Positions 50,946 through 60,391 are shown, counted from the first letter of the stretch. The stretch: DNA of 64,000 bases from Aureliella helgolandensis (GCF_007752135.1 NZ_CP036298.1:5890859-5954858); one strand, 5' to 3'. A program made the numbers and translations. Notes: generated by a model not told the origin, from the letters alone.

Positions 50946-52049
50946 ATGCAGCTCGCACCAAAATCTTGTGTTTCCCGATGCCTCCGTCACTGCATGCTTG
51001 CCGGCGGTGCCTTACTAAGCAGCGCCTCGGCCACTCAAGCTCAAGCCCCTCAGGTCTTAGAGCTCGAGACACGCACCGCTACTGTTCGCGGACTTCCCAT
51101 CCACTGGACCTCCTTAGAGGCGGTCATCTTAGAGTCCTCCGGGCGTATGCATCTACTCGACCAAGCAGTTGTCGAGAGCTACCAATTGCAGTCCGAGACC
51201 TTCCAGCCACAAGCCTTGATAGCGGCGCGAAGTGAACTCCAGTTTCAAATGGGGCGCAGTTTTGAAACCATCATTGCAGGGCCCTATGTCATCGCGGCAC
51301 CGCGCGGGCAAGCCGAACGTTGGCGCGATAGATTCCTGGCACTGTTGGCCGGATACTCGCGGTATTTCCAAGTTCGAGGCACAACTGTCCGCAAACCCGA
51401 TTTCCCGCTTCCCGTGATTGTCTGCCGCAACCGCCAGGAATTCCTTCGAATGTCCGCTTTTGAAGGCGACGGAGCTACGGGCAATGTCGTCGGCAGCTAC
51501 TTCCCACGATCCAATCGGTGCCTGCTCTACCAACTGCCGGGAACCCAAGGGACCAACTGGGAGGAGACCGAAGCGACGATCGTGCACGAAGCAGTTCACC
51601 AATTGGCCTACAACACGGGCCTCCACGAACGCCTATTTGCCAACCCGCTATGGTGCGTCGAAGGGCTGGCCTGCATGTTCGAAACCCCCGCTGTGTACGA
51701 CCTGAGCGTCAGTCAAAGTTCCATCGCCAATCGCATGAATCCCGGTCTCGCACGGATTTTCCGGGAGGAGTTCCAGGAGACCGCCATCTTGGATGCTGCC
51801 ATACGCGATTTGATCGTCCGCGACGACTTTTTTAGAAAAAAGCCGGAAGCCGCCTACGCGTTGGCTTGGGCGCTGACCTTCTACCTTTCCGAGCGACTTC
51901 CCGGCGAGTATCAAAAACTCTTAAGATCGCAGACCCAACATGGTTTCGGCGAATACACTGCCGGCCAGCGCATGCAAGACTTTCGCGCTGCAATTTCGAT
52001 GGACCCCAGGATGTTGGCCATCCAGATGCAACGCCTGCTAGCCGAATAG
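50946..52049 (+). CDS. DUF1570 protein with a zincin-like HExxH motif
   Basis: About 367 residues from ATG 50946 (MQLAPKSCVSR) with a signal peptide ending near ATQAQA. The motif ETEATIVHEAVHQLAYNTGL is a HExxH zinc-protease-like site, followed by NPLWCVEGLACMFETP, where the conserved Glu of gluzincin-type or DUF1570 proteins would lie. The upstream VIVCRNRQEFLRMSAF and GSYFPRSNRCLLYQL segments are typical of the DUF1570 family. It may be an extracellular peptidase, but activity is unproven. A GC-rich hairpin follows 14 bp after its stop. Confidence 0.82.
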   Translation: MQLAPKSCVSRCLRHCMLAGGALLSSASATQAQAPQVLELETRTATVRGLPIHWTSLEAVILESSGRMHLLDQAVVESYQLQSETFQPQALIAARSELQFQMGRSFETIIAGPYVIAAPRGQAERWRDRFLALLAGYSRYFQVRGTTVRKPDFPLPVIVCRNRQEFLRMSAFEGDGATGNVVGSYFPRSNRCLLYQLPGTQGTNWEETEATIVHEAVHQLAYNTGLHERLFANPLWCVEGLACMFETPAVYDLSVSQSSIANRMNPGLARIFREEFQETAILDAAIRDLIVRDDFFRKKPEAAYALAWALTFYLSERLPGEYQKLLRSQTQHGFGEYTAGQRMQDFRAAISMDPRMLAIQMQRLLAE

Positions 52050-52062
52050 CGCGCCCCCCAAA

Positions 52063-52085
52063 GTAGCACGGGCCCCCGGCCCGTG
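52063..52085. repeat. GTAGCA-type GC-rich hairpin repeat
   Basis: GTAG followed by CACGGGCC-CCC-GGCCCGTG (stem 52067-52085, 8-bp perfect arms). Related sequences occur at 54041-54065, and reversed at about 54322-54344 and 54434-54458. A second GTAGCACG starts at 52098. It lies just after the DUF1570 gene and may help to end transcription. Confidence 0.6.
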
Positions 52086-52251
52086 AATATTAGCCAAGTA
52101 GCACGCCCCCGCCGCGCGCCGCCCCCAATGCTTCGTGGAGACATGGCACTCGCCAGCCCCTCGCACTTTGCCACAAACCGCACCACAACCGGTTATACTG
52201 GTGGACCATTGGCCCGCAATCATTTTCCCACCCACATAAGTGCACATTCCC

Positions 52252-53148
52252 ATGCAGCGTCGAAGTTTCATGCTTAACGGTTCGCTCCTCCTGGCGTTAG
52301 CTGCGTCCAGTCCCTGCTTGGCCATTCCTCCCTTTAAGCGAGCGAAGCCAGGCCGAATGCGACTGAGTTTGGCAGCTTATTCCATGCGGCAGTATCTCCA
52401 GCCCAAGCCTGACGAGCCGCATAAAATGGACTTGTTCGACTTCGTCGACTATTGTCGCGAACAGGGGTTGGATGGCGCCGAGCTTACGAGCTACTACTTC
52501 CCAGAAGACGTGGATAACGACTACCTCGTGCGACTCAAGCAACATTGTCATGTGACGGGTATCACCATCACCGGTGGAGCAATTCGCAATGACTTCTGCA
52601 GCAACGACCCCGAAAAACTCGAAGCCAGTTTGGCCCACACTCGGCAATGGGTCGATCGCTATGCAATCCTGGGTGCACCGGCCATTCGCGTGTTCGCTGG
52701 CAATCAGCCCAAAGACGAAGAGTTGTCGGTCACGCTCGAGCGATGTGCGAAGACTTGCCAAAAGGCCTGCGACTACGCGGCCAGTAAAGGCGTTTTCTTG
52801 GCCTTGGAGAATCACGGCGGAGTCACCGCACACGCCAAAGATCTGCTTGAGATCGTTCGACAAGTCGAATCACCCGCACTGGGCATCAACTTTGACTCGG
52901 GCAATTTCCGCAGCGCTGCCGATCCCTATTCCGAATTGGTGAAAATTGCTCCGTATGCGGTCAACGCGCAGATCAAAGTCGAAATGCACATTGATGGCAA
53001 GACGGTGCCCGCCGATCTATCGCGAATCGTCCAGATTCTGCAAGACTCCGGTTACAGTGGATGGGTCGCTCTGGAATACGAAGCCCAAGAGAACCCCTTG
53101 GAAGCGATTCCCAAATGGTTGGGAGAACTCCGGCAGCGACTCTCCTAA
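52252..53148 (+). CDS. Secreted sugar phosphate isomerase/epimerase-like protein
   Basis: About 298 residues from ATG 52252 (MQRRSFMLNGSLLLALAASSPCLA), giving a Tat-type or Sec signal with RRSF. The TIM barrel follows: RMRLSLAAYSMRQYL, FDFVDYCREQGLDGAELTSYYFP, GVFLALENHGG with a metal ligand, LGINFDSGNFRSAADPYSELVKIAPYAVNAQIKVEM and YSGWVALEYEAQENPLEAI. Planctomycetes carry many such exported isomerase-like proteins of unknown substrate. Probably co-transcribed with the ThuA gene 68 bp downstream. Confidence 0.82.
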   Translation: MQRRSFMLNGSLLLALAASSPCLAIPPFKRAKPGRMRLSLAAYSMRQYLQPKPDEPHKMDLFDFVDYCREQGLDGAELTSYYFPEDVDNDYLVRLKQHCHVTGITITGGAIRNDFCSNDPEKLEASLAHTRQWVDRYAILGAPAIRVFAGNQPKDEELSVTLERCAKTCQKACDYAASKGVFLALENHGGVTAHAKDLLEIVRQVESPALGINFDSGNFRSAADPYSELVKIAPYAVNAQIKVEMHIDGKTVPADLSRIVQILQDSGYSGWVALEYEAQENPLEAIPKWLGELRQRLS

Positions 53149-53216
53149 ACCTGCGTCTCACCATCCTACCTCTCCTATTCACATCGACTCCTCATCCTTC
53201 AAGGAATCCCCGCAGC

Positions 53217-53999
53217 ATGCCATCCCATCGACACCCTCGCTTCCTGGCCGCCGCAGCAATTCTGGCCATTGGCCTATGTTCTGTCAGCCTCAGTATCGGG
53301 CAAAACTTATCAGCAGCAGAGCCTGTCAAGATCCTCCTCATCACCGGTGGCTGTTGCCACGATTATGATTATCAATCGAAAACAATTCAGGAAGCCTTCA
53401 AACAACACAAGATCGATGTGGAGTGGAAGGTTGTCCAAGAAGGGGGCAACGGCACGGAAGCAGAAATCAAACTCTACCAAGATCCCAAGTGGGCGGACGG
53501 ATTTGATGTAGTGATCCACAACGAATGCTTCGCCAATACCACCAGCGAAGAATACATCAAGCAAATCACGGAAGCTCACAAGAATGGAGTCAATGGCGTG
53601 GTCATCCACTGCGCCATGCACACCTATCGCGCTGCCGAGTTTGACGACTGGCGTGAATTCCTAGGCGTGACCAGTCGCAAGCATGAACACCAATCCAACT
53701 ATCCGGTGAAAGTGGTTGAACGCGACCATCCGATCATGAAGGGCTTTCCCAATGACTGGGTAACCCCCAAGGATGAGCTCTATATCATCGAAACGCTATG
53801 GCCCAACGCCAAGCCGCTAGCCACCTCGATCAGCGAGCAAACCGGCAGTTCCAATCCATGCTTCTGGGTGAACGAGTACGGCAAGTCGCGCGTGTTCGGA
53901 ACCACCTATGGCCACAGCAACGAGACCTTTGCCGACAAAACGTTCCAGCAGGCCTTAGTGCGCGGCACTCTGTGGGCCGCCGGCAAATTGCATGACTAA
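53217..53999 (+). CDS. ThuA-domain secreted protein
   Basis: About 260 residues from ATG 53217, with a signal peptide (FLAAAAILAIGLCSVSLSIGQ). The body has the ThuA/trehalose-utilisation-like glutaminase fold: VKILLITGGCCHDYDYQSKTIQEAF, FDVVIHNECFANTTSEEYIKQI, NGVVIHCAMHTYRAAEFDDWREFLG, and GKSRVFGTTYGHSNETF near the end. ThuA is linked to disaccharide use, but most planctomycete members are uncharacterised. Neighbouring isomerase-like gene supports a role in sugar breakdown. Confidence 0.85.
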   Translation: MPSHRHPRFLAAAAILAIGLCSVSLSIGQNLSAAEPVKILLITGGCCHDYDYQSKTIQEAFKQHKIDVEWKVVQEGGNGTEAEIKLYQDPKWADGFDVVIHNECFANTTSEEYIKQITEAHKNGVNGVVIHCAMHTYRAAEFDDWREFLGVTSRKHEHQSNYPVKVVERDHPIMKGFPNDWVTPKDELYIIETLWPNAKPLATSISEQTGSSNPCFWVNEYGKSRVFGTTYGHSNETFADKTFQQALVRGTLWAAGKLHD

Positions 54000-54598
54000 C
54001 GCTACCTCCAGCTTCCCCCCGTAGCATGTGTCACACACCCGTAGCATGGCCCCCCCGGGCCGTGCCCCCTGTCACTCCTAATTCCCCCCTCAACACTCCA
54101 CCCTACAGCTCCCGCTGCAACGCAGCAAAAGTCCCCTTTAAACGAACATGATTCTAAAGCAAAACTGCTATTTATCGTGCGTCCCAGTCCGGGGCTTGAC
54201 TTGAAGAAGCCGTCGTGGTCCCCCAAATCGAAACAGCCCCCCTCGCCCCGCCTCGGTACTCCGGAGAGATGGGGACGGAGGGTCAGAGGCTTGCCAGGCA
54301 ATTAGACGCAATATCCTCAATCACGGCCCGGGGCCATGCTACCTCCGTGCACGAAACAGCCTCCACCTGCTCCGGGGAGATGGGGGAAGGGGGGAAGAGA
54401 GCTTGCCAGGTAACTAGACGCAATATCCTCAATCACGGCCCGGGGGGCCATGCTACCTCCATGCCCGAAACAGGCTTCCCTCGCCCCGGTACTCCGGGGA
54501 GAAGGGGAGGGGGGGTGAGGGGCTTGCCAGGCAATTCGTCGCAACACCCCACCCCATATTGCCATCACCCCAGAGCAGCACTTGCTGGGATTCAAATC
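54000..54598. other. 600-bp GC-rich repeat spacer
   Basis: No gene is supported. The left part holds a GTAGCATG-type hairpin (54041-54065). The right part is a three-copy tandem repeat, listed separately. The frame that runs through it into the glycosyltransferase gene is not a real N-terminus. Confidence 0.6.
54231..54547. repeat. Three imperfect tandem copies of a ~115-bp GC-rich unit
   Basis: Copies begin at AAACAG at 54231, 54353 and 54468. Each has CTCCGGRGAGA and a G-rich run, then CTTGCCAGG; the first two end with ATCCTCAATCACGGCC and a GGCCATGCTACCTCC tail, the reverse of the GTAGCATG hairpin. The third copy stops at about 54547. Confidence 0.75.
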
Positions 54599-56332
54599 AT
54601 GCCGGCTAAATATCTCGGTTGCCTAGTCGTGATACTCTTCGGACAAGGGGCATTCTTGTGGTGCGCGACCACGCGTCTCAGTCCGACCGTTGACGAATAC
54701 CCGCATCTAGCGGCAGGGGTCGAATATTGGAATACCGGTACCACCGATTTGTATCGGGTCAATCCTCCACTAACGCGACTCTGGGCGACTTGGCCAGTGG
54801 CTCTCGGTGGATATCGCGTGCCGCAAACGGATTTCTTCGTTGCTAGCGGGAAGACGGCGCGCCACGAGTTCAGGCGCGGCCCCATGTTTGCCGAGGCCTA
54901 CGGTGAGCGTGCTTTCCAAGCGTTGGTGCTAGCCCGCCGCATGTGCATCCCGCTGGTGTTACTCGGAACGTTAGGGGTGTTTGCTCTCGCCGTGACGGCT
55001 ACCGGAAATCCGCAAGCCGCCTGCTTGGCCAGTGTCCTGTGGGGCTTCAACCCCATTGTGTTGGGCTACGGTCCGCTGCTTGGAACCGATATCCCTGCCG
55101 CGTGCGTGGGCGTGTGGGCCGTGTTTGCCGTCACGCACGCCTACCAATCCTCAAGACTCAGGGATGTTGTCTTGGCGGCAATTTGGGTAGGACTAGCCAT
55201 CGCCACCAAATTCACTTGGCTAATTCTATTTCCAGTAGCTGTCGTCGCCATCGGCATGGGCGTTCGCCGCAGCGCTCTCTCAGAGAAACTTTCCACACGG
55301 AGATGGCTTCGACCGCTGGGGGCAACTTGCATGTTCGCTTTCCTGGTGTGGGCCGTGGTGGCAACGGCGTACCGCTGGCAGAACTTGTTCATCCCTTTGC
55401 AGGACTTTGAATTCACCTCCCAGATGCTGGCCGGCCCGATCGAAGGCATGTCAGGAAACCGTTGGACAGGCACCCTCCTCGGAGCACTGCCCATTCCAAT
55501 CCCGGGCACCATGCTCGAGGGATTGGATTTGCAATGGCAAGATTTCGACACACCTCGCCCAGCCTTCCTGTGTGGGCAATGGCAGAGGGGAGGTTGGTAT
55601 TCCTACTATGCATTCGTGCTTTTGATGAAGATGCCGATCGGTTGGCTGCTGCTGCTGGCTGTAGCTGCCAAGTGGAGTTTTCGTTGGAACAGCCTGGCAC
55701 TCGCTTGCTGGGGAGTCATTGGCATTTGCTTTGTATTCGTCAGCTTGAAAACGAACATGAATCAGCATGGCCGCTATATCTGGCTCGTGCTCCCCGAGTT
55801 GGCTGTGGTCGCCGTCGCAGGATTCAATCAGTGGAATCGCATTTTGCGTAGCCTGGCCTGGATCGCAGCCGGGGAGGTCGTACTGACAAGCTGCCTTGTT
55901 TTCCCATTTGGTTTGTCGTTTACCAATCAACTATGGGGTGGTCCGCAAGCTGCATCGTCCCTCTTGGCAGACAGCAATGTCGACTGGGGACAGGGCTGGG
56001 TGGAAGTAGCCCGTTGGTCAAAACTCCCGAATGAAACGCACCTTCCCGTAGCCATTGTTCGTCCACATTGGGTGAATTTCGCCGCGCTAGGAATCGACAC
56101 GATTGAGCATTCGGACTTGTCGGACAAACAGCTGTCTGAGCTAGCCACCAACTCCACCGTCCTGGTGTTGGTCTCCATCGATTCACGCCAAATGCTCCAG
56201 AGCAATCGGACCATTCCTTGGATGGATGTCAATCCGCAGGTGCGAATTGGCTGCTGCGTGGAAGGCTATGAAATTTCACTCTCAAGCCTACAGACACTCG
56301 ACATTTTTTGGCTGCGCAAACCACCCCTTTGA
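54599..56332 (+). CDS. GT39-type membrane glycosyltransferase
   Basis: About 577 residues from ATG 54599 (MPAKYLGCLVVILFGQGAF). It has 9-11 hydrophobic segments and the first-loop acidic motif TVDEYPHLAAGVEYW, where GT-C enzymes carry the catalytic Asp/Glu. Other family-like parts are NPPLTRLWATWP, GERAFQALVLARRMCIPLVL and WGFNPIVLGYGPLLGTDIPAACVGVW. The C-terminal domain includes LLADSNVDWGQGWVEVARW. It would transfer a sugar from a lipid-linked donor to an extracytoplasmic acceptor (protein or lipid A-like). No partner genes are nearby. Confidence 0.82.
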   Translation: MPAKYLGCLVVILFGQGAFLWCATTRLSPTVDEYPHLAAGVEYWNTGTTDLYRVNPPLTRLWATWPVALGGYRVPQTDFFVASGKTARHEFRRGPMFAEAYGERAFQALVLARRMCIPLVLLGTLGVFALAVTATGNPQAACLASVLWGFNPIVLGYGPLLGTDIPAACVGVWAVFAVTHAYQSSRLRDVVLAAIWVGLAIATKFTWLILFPVAVVAIGMGVRRSALSEKLSTRRWLRPLGATCMFAFLVWAVVATAYRWQNLFIPLQDFEFTSQMLAGPIEGMSGNRWTGTLLGALPIPIPGTMLEGLDLQWQDFDTPRPAFLCGQWQRGGWYSYYAFVLLMKMPIGWLLLLAVAAKWSFRWNSLALACWGVIGICFVFVSLKTNMNQHGRYIWLVLPELAVVAVAGFNQWNRILRSLAWIAAGEVVLTSCLVFPFGLSFTNQLWGGPQAASSLLADSNVDWGQGWVEVARWSKLPNETHLPVAIVRPHWVNFAALGIDTIEHSDLSDKQLSELATNSTVLVLVSIDSRQMLQSNRTIPWMDVNPQVRIGCCVEGYEISLSSLQTLDIFWLRKPPL

Positions 56333-56455
56333 ACACCAGCCAACCACCCGACGACGCTGCCGGATCGATCGCCTTTTCTAAAAAGCAGGGAAAACCCTTG
56401 CCCCCCCCCCATTCCAACCTGATAACATCAACCACACAGGGGTCATGCCGGCAGG

Positions 56456-57577
56456 ATGAAGCCCAAGCAGAGTATGGGGATTGCGGTGAATCGATTCTTT
56501 GAGATTTTATCGGTTGTCTTGGGATCAGCGGGTGTCAGCTTGCTTTGCGTTTTCTGGTGGGGTCCCGGAAGTCCGCCAAGCGTTGAACAAGTACTTGCAC
56601 TCAACACCAAGACCTTAGACTTTGGTCTCCTCAGCATTCAGCAGCCAGGGGCGCAGACTCTAGAAATCACGAATCGATCGGGCGAGCCGATGGATTTTCG
56701 TATCGAGTTCGATTGCAATTGCACCACGGCCACTCCACCCACGGGACAGATCGCGGCAGGGCAAATCCAAACCGTTGACGTCACTTTCCTACCTGTGGCC
56801 ACCAACCAAGGAAACGCGATTTCCTCCGCGAGCCATGAATGCATCGTGAACTTTAGGACTTCTCAATTGGTTGCATCCCAGGCGGTAGAATTGGTTGCCT
56901 CGCTATACACTCCAGTTCTGTGGGATTCGGCCCGAGCGAAGCTTCGAAGCGAAGCACTGCTGGATGCGCCGTTTCAAATCGACCTCACGCTAGCCAGCGA
57001 TGTTGAGCGGATTGAAGTCATTTCGTCTCCCGAATTCCTTGAGATTGACGAAGTCTCAGCACCTCATCCAACCTTCCATGCCGTGTCGCTCCGCGGAACA
57101 ACGCGTTCCGGTACGGAAGTGGGAACGAAGGAAGGGAAAATAGTCCTGCGGGCCTTTCCCGTGCATAGCGTCGACCATGACGCTGCAGATCTAAGTGTTT
57201 TCACTCAAACAATTCACCTCTCGCTAACGCACACGACCACTCGCCCCTTCCGATTGAGTCGATCGATGCTCGAATCCGAACCAGGAATTCCAAGCAGACT
57301 AGCTGCAATCCCAAGTCCTCACATGCAGTCTGCCCAGATTCAATCCGCCACCTGCAGCGACGATAGTTGGGAGCTGTCAATTGGGGACAGCGGGGAACTG
57401 GTGGCAACTCCCCAAGTGATGTTGGACGACGAGCAATCCGATCCCGCTGTGTACTGCAAGTTGAAAGTGCTATGCGTTCATCTTGACTCTCATTCCGAAA
57501 TATTTGAATGCCACATCACACTATATCGAAAGGAGGAAGTTACGCCGACCCCCCGTGAATCTGAAACATTGAATTGA
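56456..57577 (+). CDS. DUF1573 protein with N-terminal membrane anchor
   Basis: A 373-residue protein starting MKPKQSMGIAVNRFFEILSVVLGSAGVSLLCVFWWG (membrane segment at about 15-36). The DUF1573 domain is LDFGLLSIQQPGAQTLEITNRSGEPMDFRIEFDCNCTTATPPTGQIAAGQIQTVDVTF in pieces, with the typical double-Cys segment and Ig-like strand pattern. A second beta-rich domain follows to the end. DUF1573 domains are common in planctomycetes and bacteroidetes envelopes; function unknown. It precedes a broken small gene and an anchored unknown protein, possibly as one unit. Confidence 0.78.
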   Translation: MKPKQSMGIAVNRFFEILSVVLGSAGVSLLCVFWWGPGSPPSVEQVLALNTKTLDFGLLSIQQPGAQTLEITNRSGEPMDFRIEFDCNCTTATPPTGQIAAGQIQTVDVTFLPVATNQGNAISSASHECIVNFRTSQLVASQAVELVASLYTPVLWDSARAKLRSEALLDAPFQIDLTLASDVERIEVISSPEFLEIDEVSAPHPTFHAVSLRGTTRSGTEVGTKEGKIVLRAFPVHSVDHDAADLSVFTQTIHLSLTHTTTRPFRLSRSMLESEPGIPSRLAAIPSPHMQSAQIQSATCSDDSWELSIGDSGELVATPQVMLDDEQSDPAVYCKLKVLCVHLDSHSEIFECHITLYRKEEVTPTPRESETLN

Positions 57578-57600
57578 TGAAGTCCCAACCGAAAGTAACA

Positions 57601-58005
57601 ATGAAAATGCGAACACTACAACTGACTTTAGTAGCGGCGATAACAGCGTTGGCAACCCTGCCATGTTAATCTGCAGCTTGCCTTGCGCTGTGCAATGATG
57701 GCACCGTGGAAGCCCAGGCTGTTCTGTGGCTCGACCCGGGTGCCACTCCTTATTGGCTATGTCAGGTCTACACCGATGCAGTCCGAGGTGACATTTACAT
57801 TACGAGTAAAGGTGAACCTGTTGAAAGGACAGCGGCAGGCGTACGCGCCTACGATTTCAATGCTCTTGAGAATTGCACACCAGCTTGTCAGGCGGCAACC
57901 ACTCCGATGCCAAGATTGCATTTGTTGCCGACTGCCTACGATCCACACGATTCGTGGGGAGTCGGGGAATTGCCGAACTACTATTGCAACGTCGAGGATC
58001 AGTGA
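57601..58005 (+). pseudogene. Small secreted Cys-rich protein interrupted by an in-frame stop
   Basis: ATG 57601 opens a good signal peptide, MKMRTLQLTLVAAITALATL, ending PC, then TAA (57667-57669). The same frame continues for 111 codons, SAACLALCNDGTVEAQAVLW and onward with many Cys, to TGA 58003-58005. The stop falls exactly where a signal cleavage site would be. GTG 57706 could restart a 99-residue remainder, but it would lack export. Either a recent nonsense mutation or a sequencing error explains this. I do not recognise the family. Confidence 0.7.
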
Positions 58006-58065
58006 AAACTGCTGTACTACTAAGCATTTGTCCTACATGTCTCCGCTGCGTTTAAAGGAAACACA

Positions 58066-59178
58066 ATGAAGCTGCTTACCTTGGCCCTTGGTGCAATACT
58101 GACCTGTGCTTTAGGGATTTCCGGACGACTCCTCGCAGACGAATTCTCCCTAACTCAACTTGCTGAGATGGATCCGGCAGAGACTGTCACGATCATTACG
58201 GAATCCTTAGAAAACACTGCCTCGGAACTTGAGGGGAAGACGATTGAGATTGATGTGCAGCAATCTGGAGTTATCAGGAAGCCTGCAACTGCGCGAATCA
58301 ACAACAAGCTCAAACTAATTACATCTCAAGAAAAATGCTTTGTGGAACACTTTATTAACGACCTCAAGAGGGCGATGATCTTTGATGGTAAAAAGACAAG
58401 CCGGTGCTACTTCAATCAAGCAGGGAAGCTCGACGAGGTGGCTATTTTCTGCAAAAACCCAAGCGTCATGCTTGAATTCCTCCCGTTTATCCAGGTAGGT
58501 AGGACGTCTGCATTTACTTACCGAGGCAACGAAGGAGGACTGGAAAATGTAGATCGGTTCATTGAGCGGGTCCTCCTTGCCCCCCCCCAGGCAAGGTCGA
58601 TAGACTGGCTAAACGAAGAAATAGATGGCAAGGGTCAGGTACTAGTTCAACGCACTGCAAAAGATCATCACTCCGGTACCATTATAGACGGGAAAGCAGA
58701 AACCAATTGTTATTTCGGGTACGTGAACAACACACTTGTCTTCCTTGGCAGAGATTCAGTATCTCAAGCACTCATCGACGATGGCGAATCAAAGCGCCTA
58801 CAACGGTCGAACATCAAACACGAAGTAGAGTATCAATCTTTCTCGGGATATTTATTGCCTAGTTCCTGGCGCCACGTCGTTCAGCTATCCATTCTCAACA
58901 TGGACGAAAGCCCAAGAGGCAAACCTACCATAGTACAAGATCTATCTTACAAAATCACCCAGTTTAAGATTCACGACACCTTCCCAACGGAATACTTGAA
59001 GCCACCTGTGATCGCAACTACCAAAGTTGTTGATAACTGTACTGCCAAGGTCGAAAGAGCAATCGCTCAGACGATTGAGGAAAATGCAGGCTGGCGGAAA
59101 TGGTGGCCACTCGCCGCTGGAGCAACTTGCCTCCTCCTCGCCGGTACTGTTTGGATCTGGAAGCGACGGCGTCCATGA
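58066..59178 (+). CDS. Unknown exported protein with C-terminal membrane anchor
   Basis: A 370-residue protein with a signal peptide (MKLLTLALGAILTCALGISGRLLAD) and a C-terminal hydrophobic segment followed by positive residues (WWPLAAGATCLLLAGTVWIWKRRRP). Between them lies a soluble domain with DPAETVTIITESLENTASELEGKTIEIDVQQSG and LKLITSQEKCFVEHFINDLKRAMIFDGKKTSRCYFNQAG. The layout is a sort of type I membrane protein facing the periplasm. Base composition is more AT-rich than its neighbours. I do not recognise the family. Confidence 0.6.
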   Translation: MKLLTLALGAILTCALGISGRLLADEFSLTQLAEMDPAETVTIITESLENTASELEGKTIEIDVQQSGVIRKPATARINNKLKLITSQEKCFVEHFINDLKRAMIFDGKKTSRCYFNQAGKLDEVAIFCKNPSVMLEFLPFIQVGRTSAFTYRGNEGGLENVDRFIERVLLAPPQARSIDWLNEEIDGKGQVLVQRTAKDHHSGTIIDGKAETNCYFGYVNNTLVFLGRDSVSQALIDDGESKRLQRSNIKHEVEYQSFSGYLLPSSWRHVVQLSILNMDESPRGKPTIVQDLSYKITQFKIHDTFPTEYLKPPVIATTKVVDNCTAKVERAIAQTIEENAGWRKWWPLAAGATCLLLAGTVWIWKRRRP

Positions 59179-59266
59179 GCAGAGCATGAGCATTCGCTCG
59201 ACAGCCAGTTGCCAGCGCGGACCACGCCAGCACAAGAGCTTTACCCTTCTTCGAAAGTTGACAGCC

Positions 59267-60190
59267 ATGCACATGCCAGCCAAGCGCACGGGGTTTACGA
59301 TCGTTGAACTGTTGACGGTCATCGGCATTATCTCCATCTTGATAGGCTTGCTGTTGCCTGCGATCCAATCCGCTCGTGAATCAGCTCGGAAGATGGATTG
59401 CATGAACCGCTTACGACAGATTGGCGTGGCAACTCACCATTTTGAATCTGCCTACCGAGCCTTTCCGGGGAATGGCTGGGGGTATCGCTGGCGGGCAGAT
59501 CCCAACCGGGGGATTGGCCCCCAACAGCCTGGTGGCTGGATCTTTCAAATCGCTGGCTTCTGTGAAATGCCCCTTCCAGCGTCGACTGCCATAGATCCCA
59601 TCGCCAGCTTGCACACCAGGACGGAACTGACTCGCTTGCCCTTCCCGCTCATGCGTTGCCCCAGCCGTCCCGGCAGTGAGCTGAGTTTGGCTAGTGTGGC
59701 GTCGACTCCTTACAATGCAACCTTTGTCGCATTGGTCGCCAAAACGGATTACGCAGCCAACGAAGGAAGCTACATCACCGACACCGACGGTGGTCCCAGA
59801 TCCTTGGCAGAGGGAGATCGACGGAGCTACCACTGGACCAACACCGATGCAGCCAATGGGGTTATTTATTTGAGAAGTCGCGTTCGAACCGCTTCCATCA
59901 CCGGCGGACTGTCCCAAACCTATTTGGCGGGAGAAAAACATGTTTCTTCGGCCAACTATTTTGATTCCCAAGATCCCGGTCACGATCAAAGCCTATTCTC
60001 CGGCGTGGATCTCGATTTAAACCGCTGGACATCCGAACCACCTCAACGCGATTCGCGGGATCAGCACACCCGCGCATTCGGATCGGCCCATCCATCCGGC
60101 TGCAACATGCTGCTCTGCGACGGAGCAGTCGCCACCGTCGACTATTCAATCGCCCCGGCGGTCCATCGCGAGCAGGGGACTCGGCAATAA
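59267..60190 (+). CDS. DUF1559 protein with pilin-like N-terminus
   Basis: About 307 residues from ATG 59267 (MHMPAKRTGFTIVELLTVIGIISILIGLLLPAIQSARESARKMDCMN in pieces). The GFTIVELL type-IV prepilin-like cleavage site is followed by RLRQIGVATHHFESAYRAFPGNG, the DUF1559 hallmark. The end has HPSGCNMLLCDGAVATVDYSI, the H-x-G-GCN...DG motif. Such proteins are exported and very numerous in planctomycetes; role unknown. Confidence 0.87.
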   Translation: MHMPAKRTGFTIVELLTVIGIISILIGLLLPAIQSARESARKMDCMNRLRQIGVATHHFESAYRAFPGNGWGYRWRADPNRGIGPQQPGGWIFQIAGFCEMPLPASTAIDPIASLHTRTELTRLPFPLMRCPSRPGSELSLASVASTPYNATFVALVAKTDYAANEGSYITDTDGGPRSLAEGDRRSYHWTNTDAANGVIYLRSRVRTASITGGLSQTYLAGEKHVSSANYFDSQDPGHDQSLFSGVDLDLNRWTSEPPQRDSRDQHTRAFGSAHPSGCNMLLCDGAVATVDYSIAPAVHREQGTRQ

Positions 60191-60304
60191 CGGGACAGAG
60201 AGAAGCGTGCTTGAGACGCGGCAGAAGGGGAGCACAACACCCTAACTAGCGTAGAGGCCTCCTTAGAATGAGAGACTCCCTCAACCCACAGGAGTCGCAG
60301 GTGC

Positions 60305-60338
60305 ACAAAAAAAGCCGTAGGAAGGTTCCTAACGGCTT
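60305..60338 (-). terminator. Rho-independent terminator of the lysine-rich protein gene
   Basis: On the minus strand AAGCCGTTAGGAA pairs with TTCCTACGGCTT (one bulged T) around CC, followed by a run of seven T. It begins about 54 bp after the stop of the gene at 60392. Confidence 0.85.
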
Positions 60339-60391
60339 GATGCAGTGTCGGCGATTCGAGAATCAAGGGTTACCAAGATCCTCACGGTGAG

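Noticed and set aside
54215-54598. N-terminal extension of the glycosyltransferase through the GC-rich tandem repeats
   Set aside because: The extension is translated repeat DNA without a signal or membrane pattern; the hydrophobic N-terminus begins at 54599.
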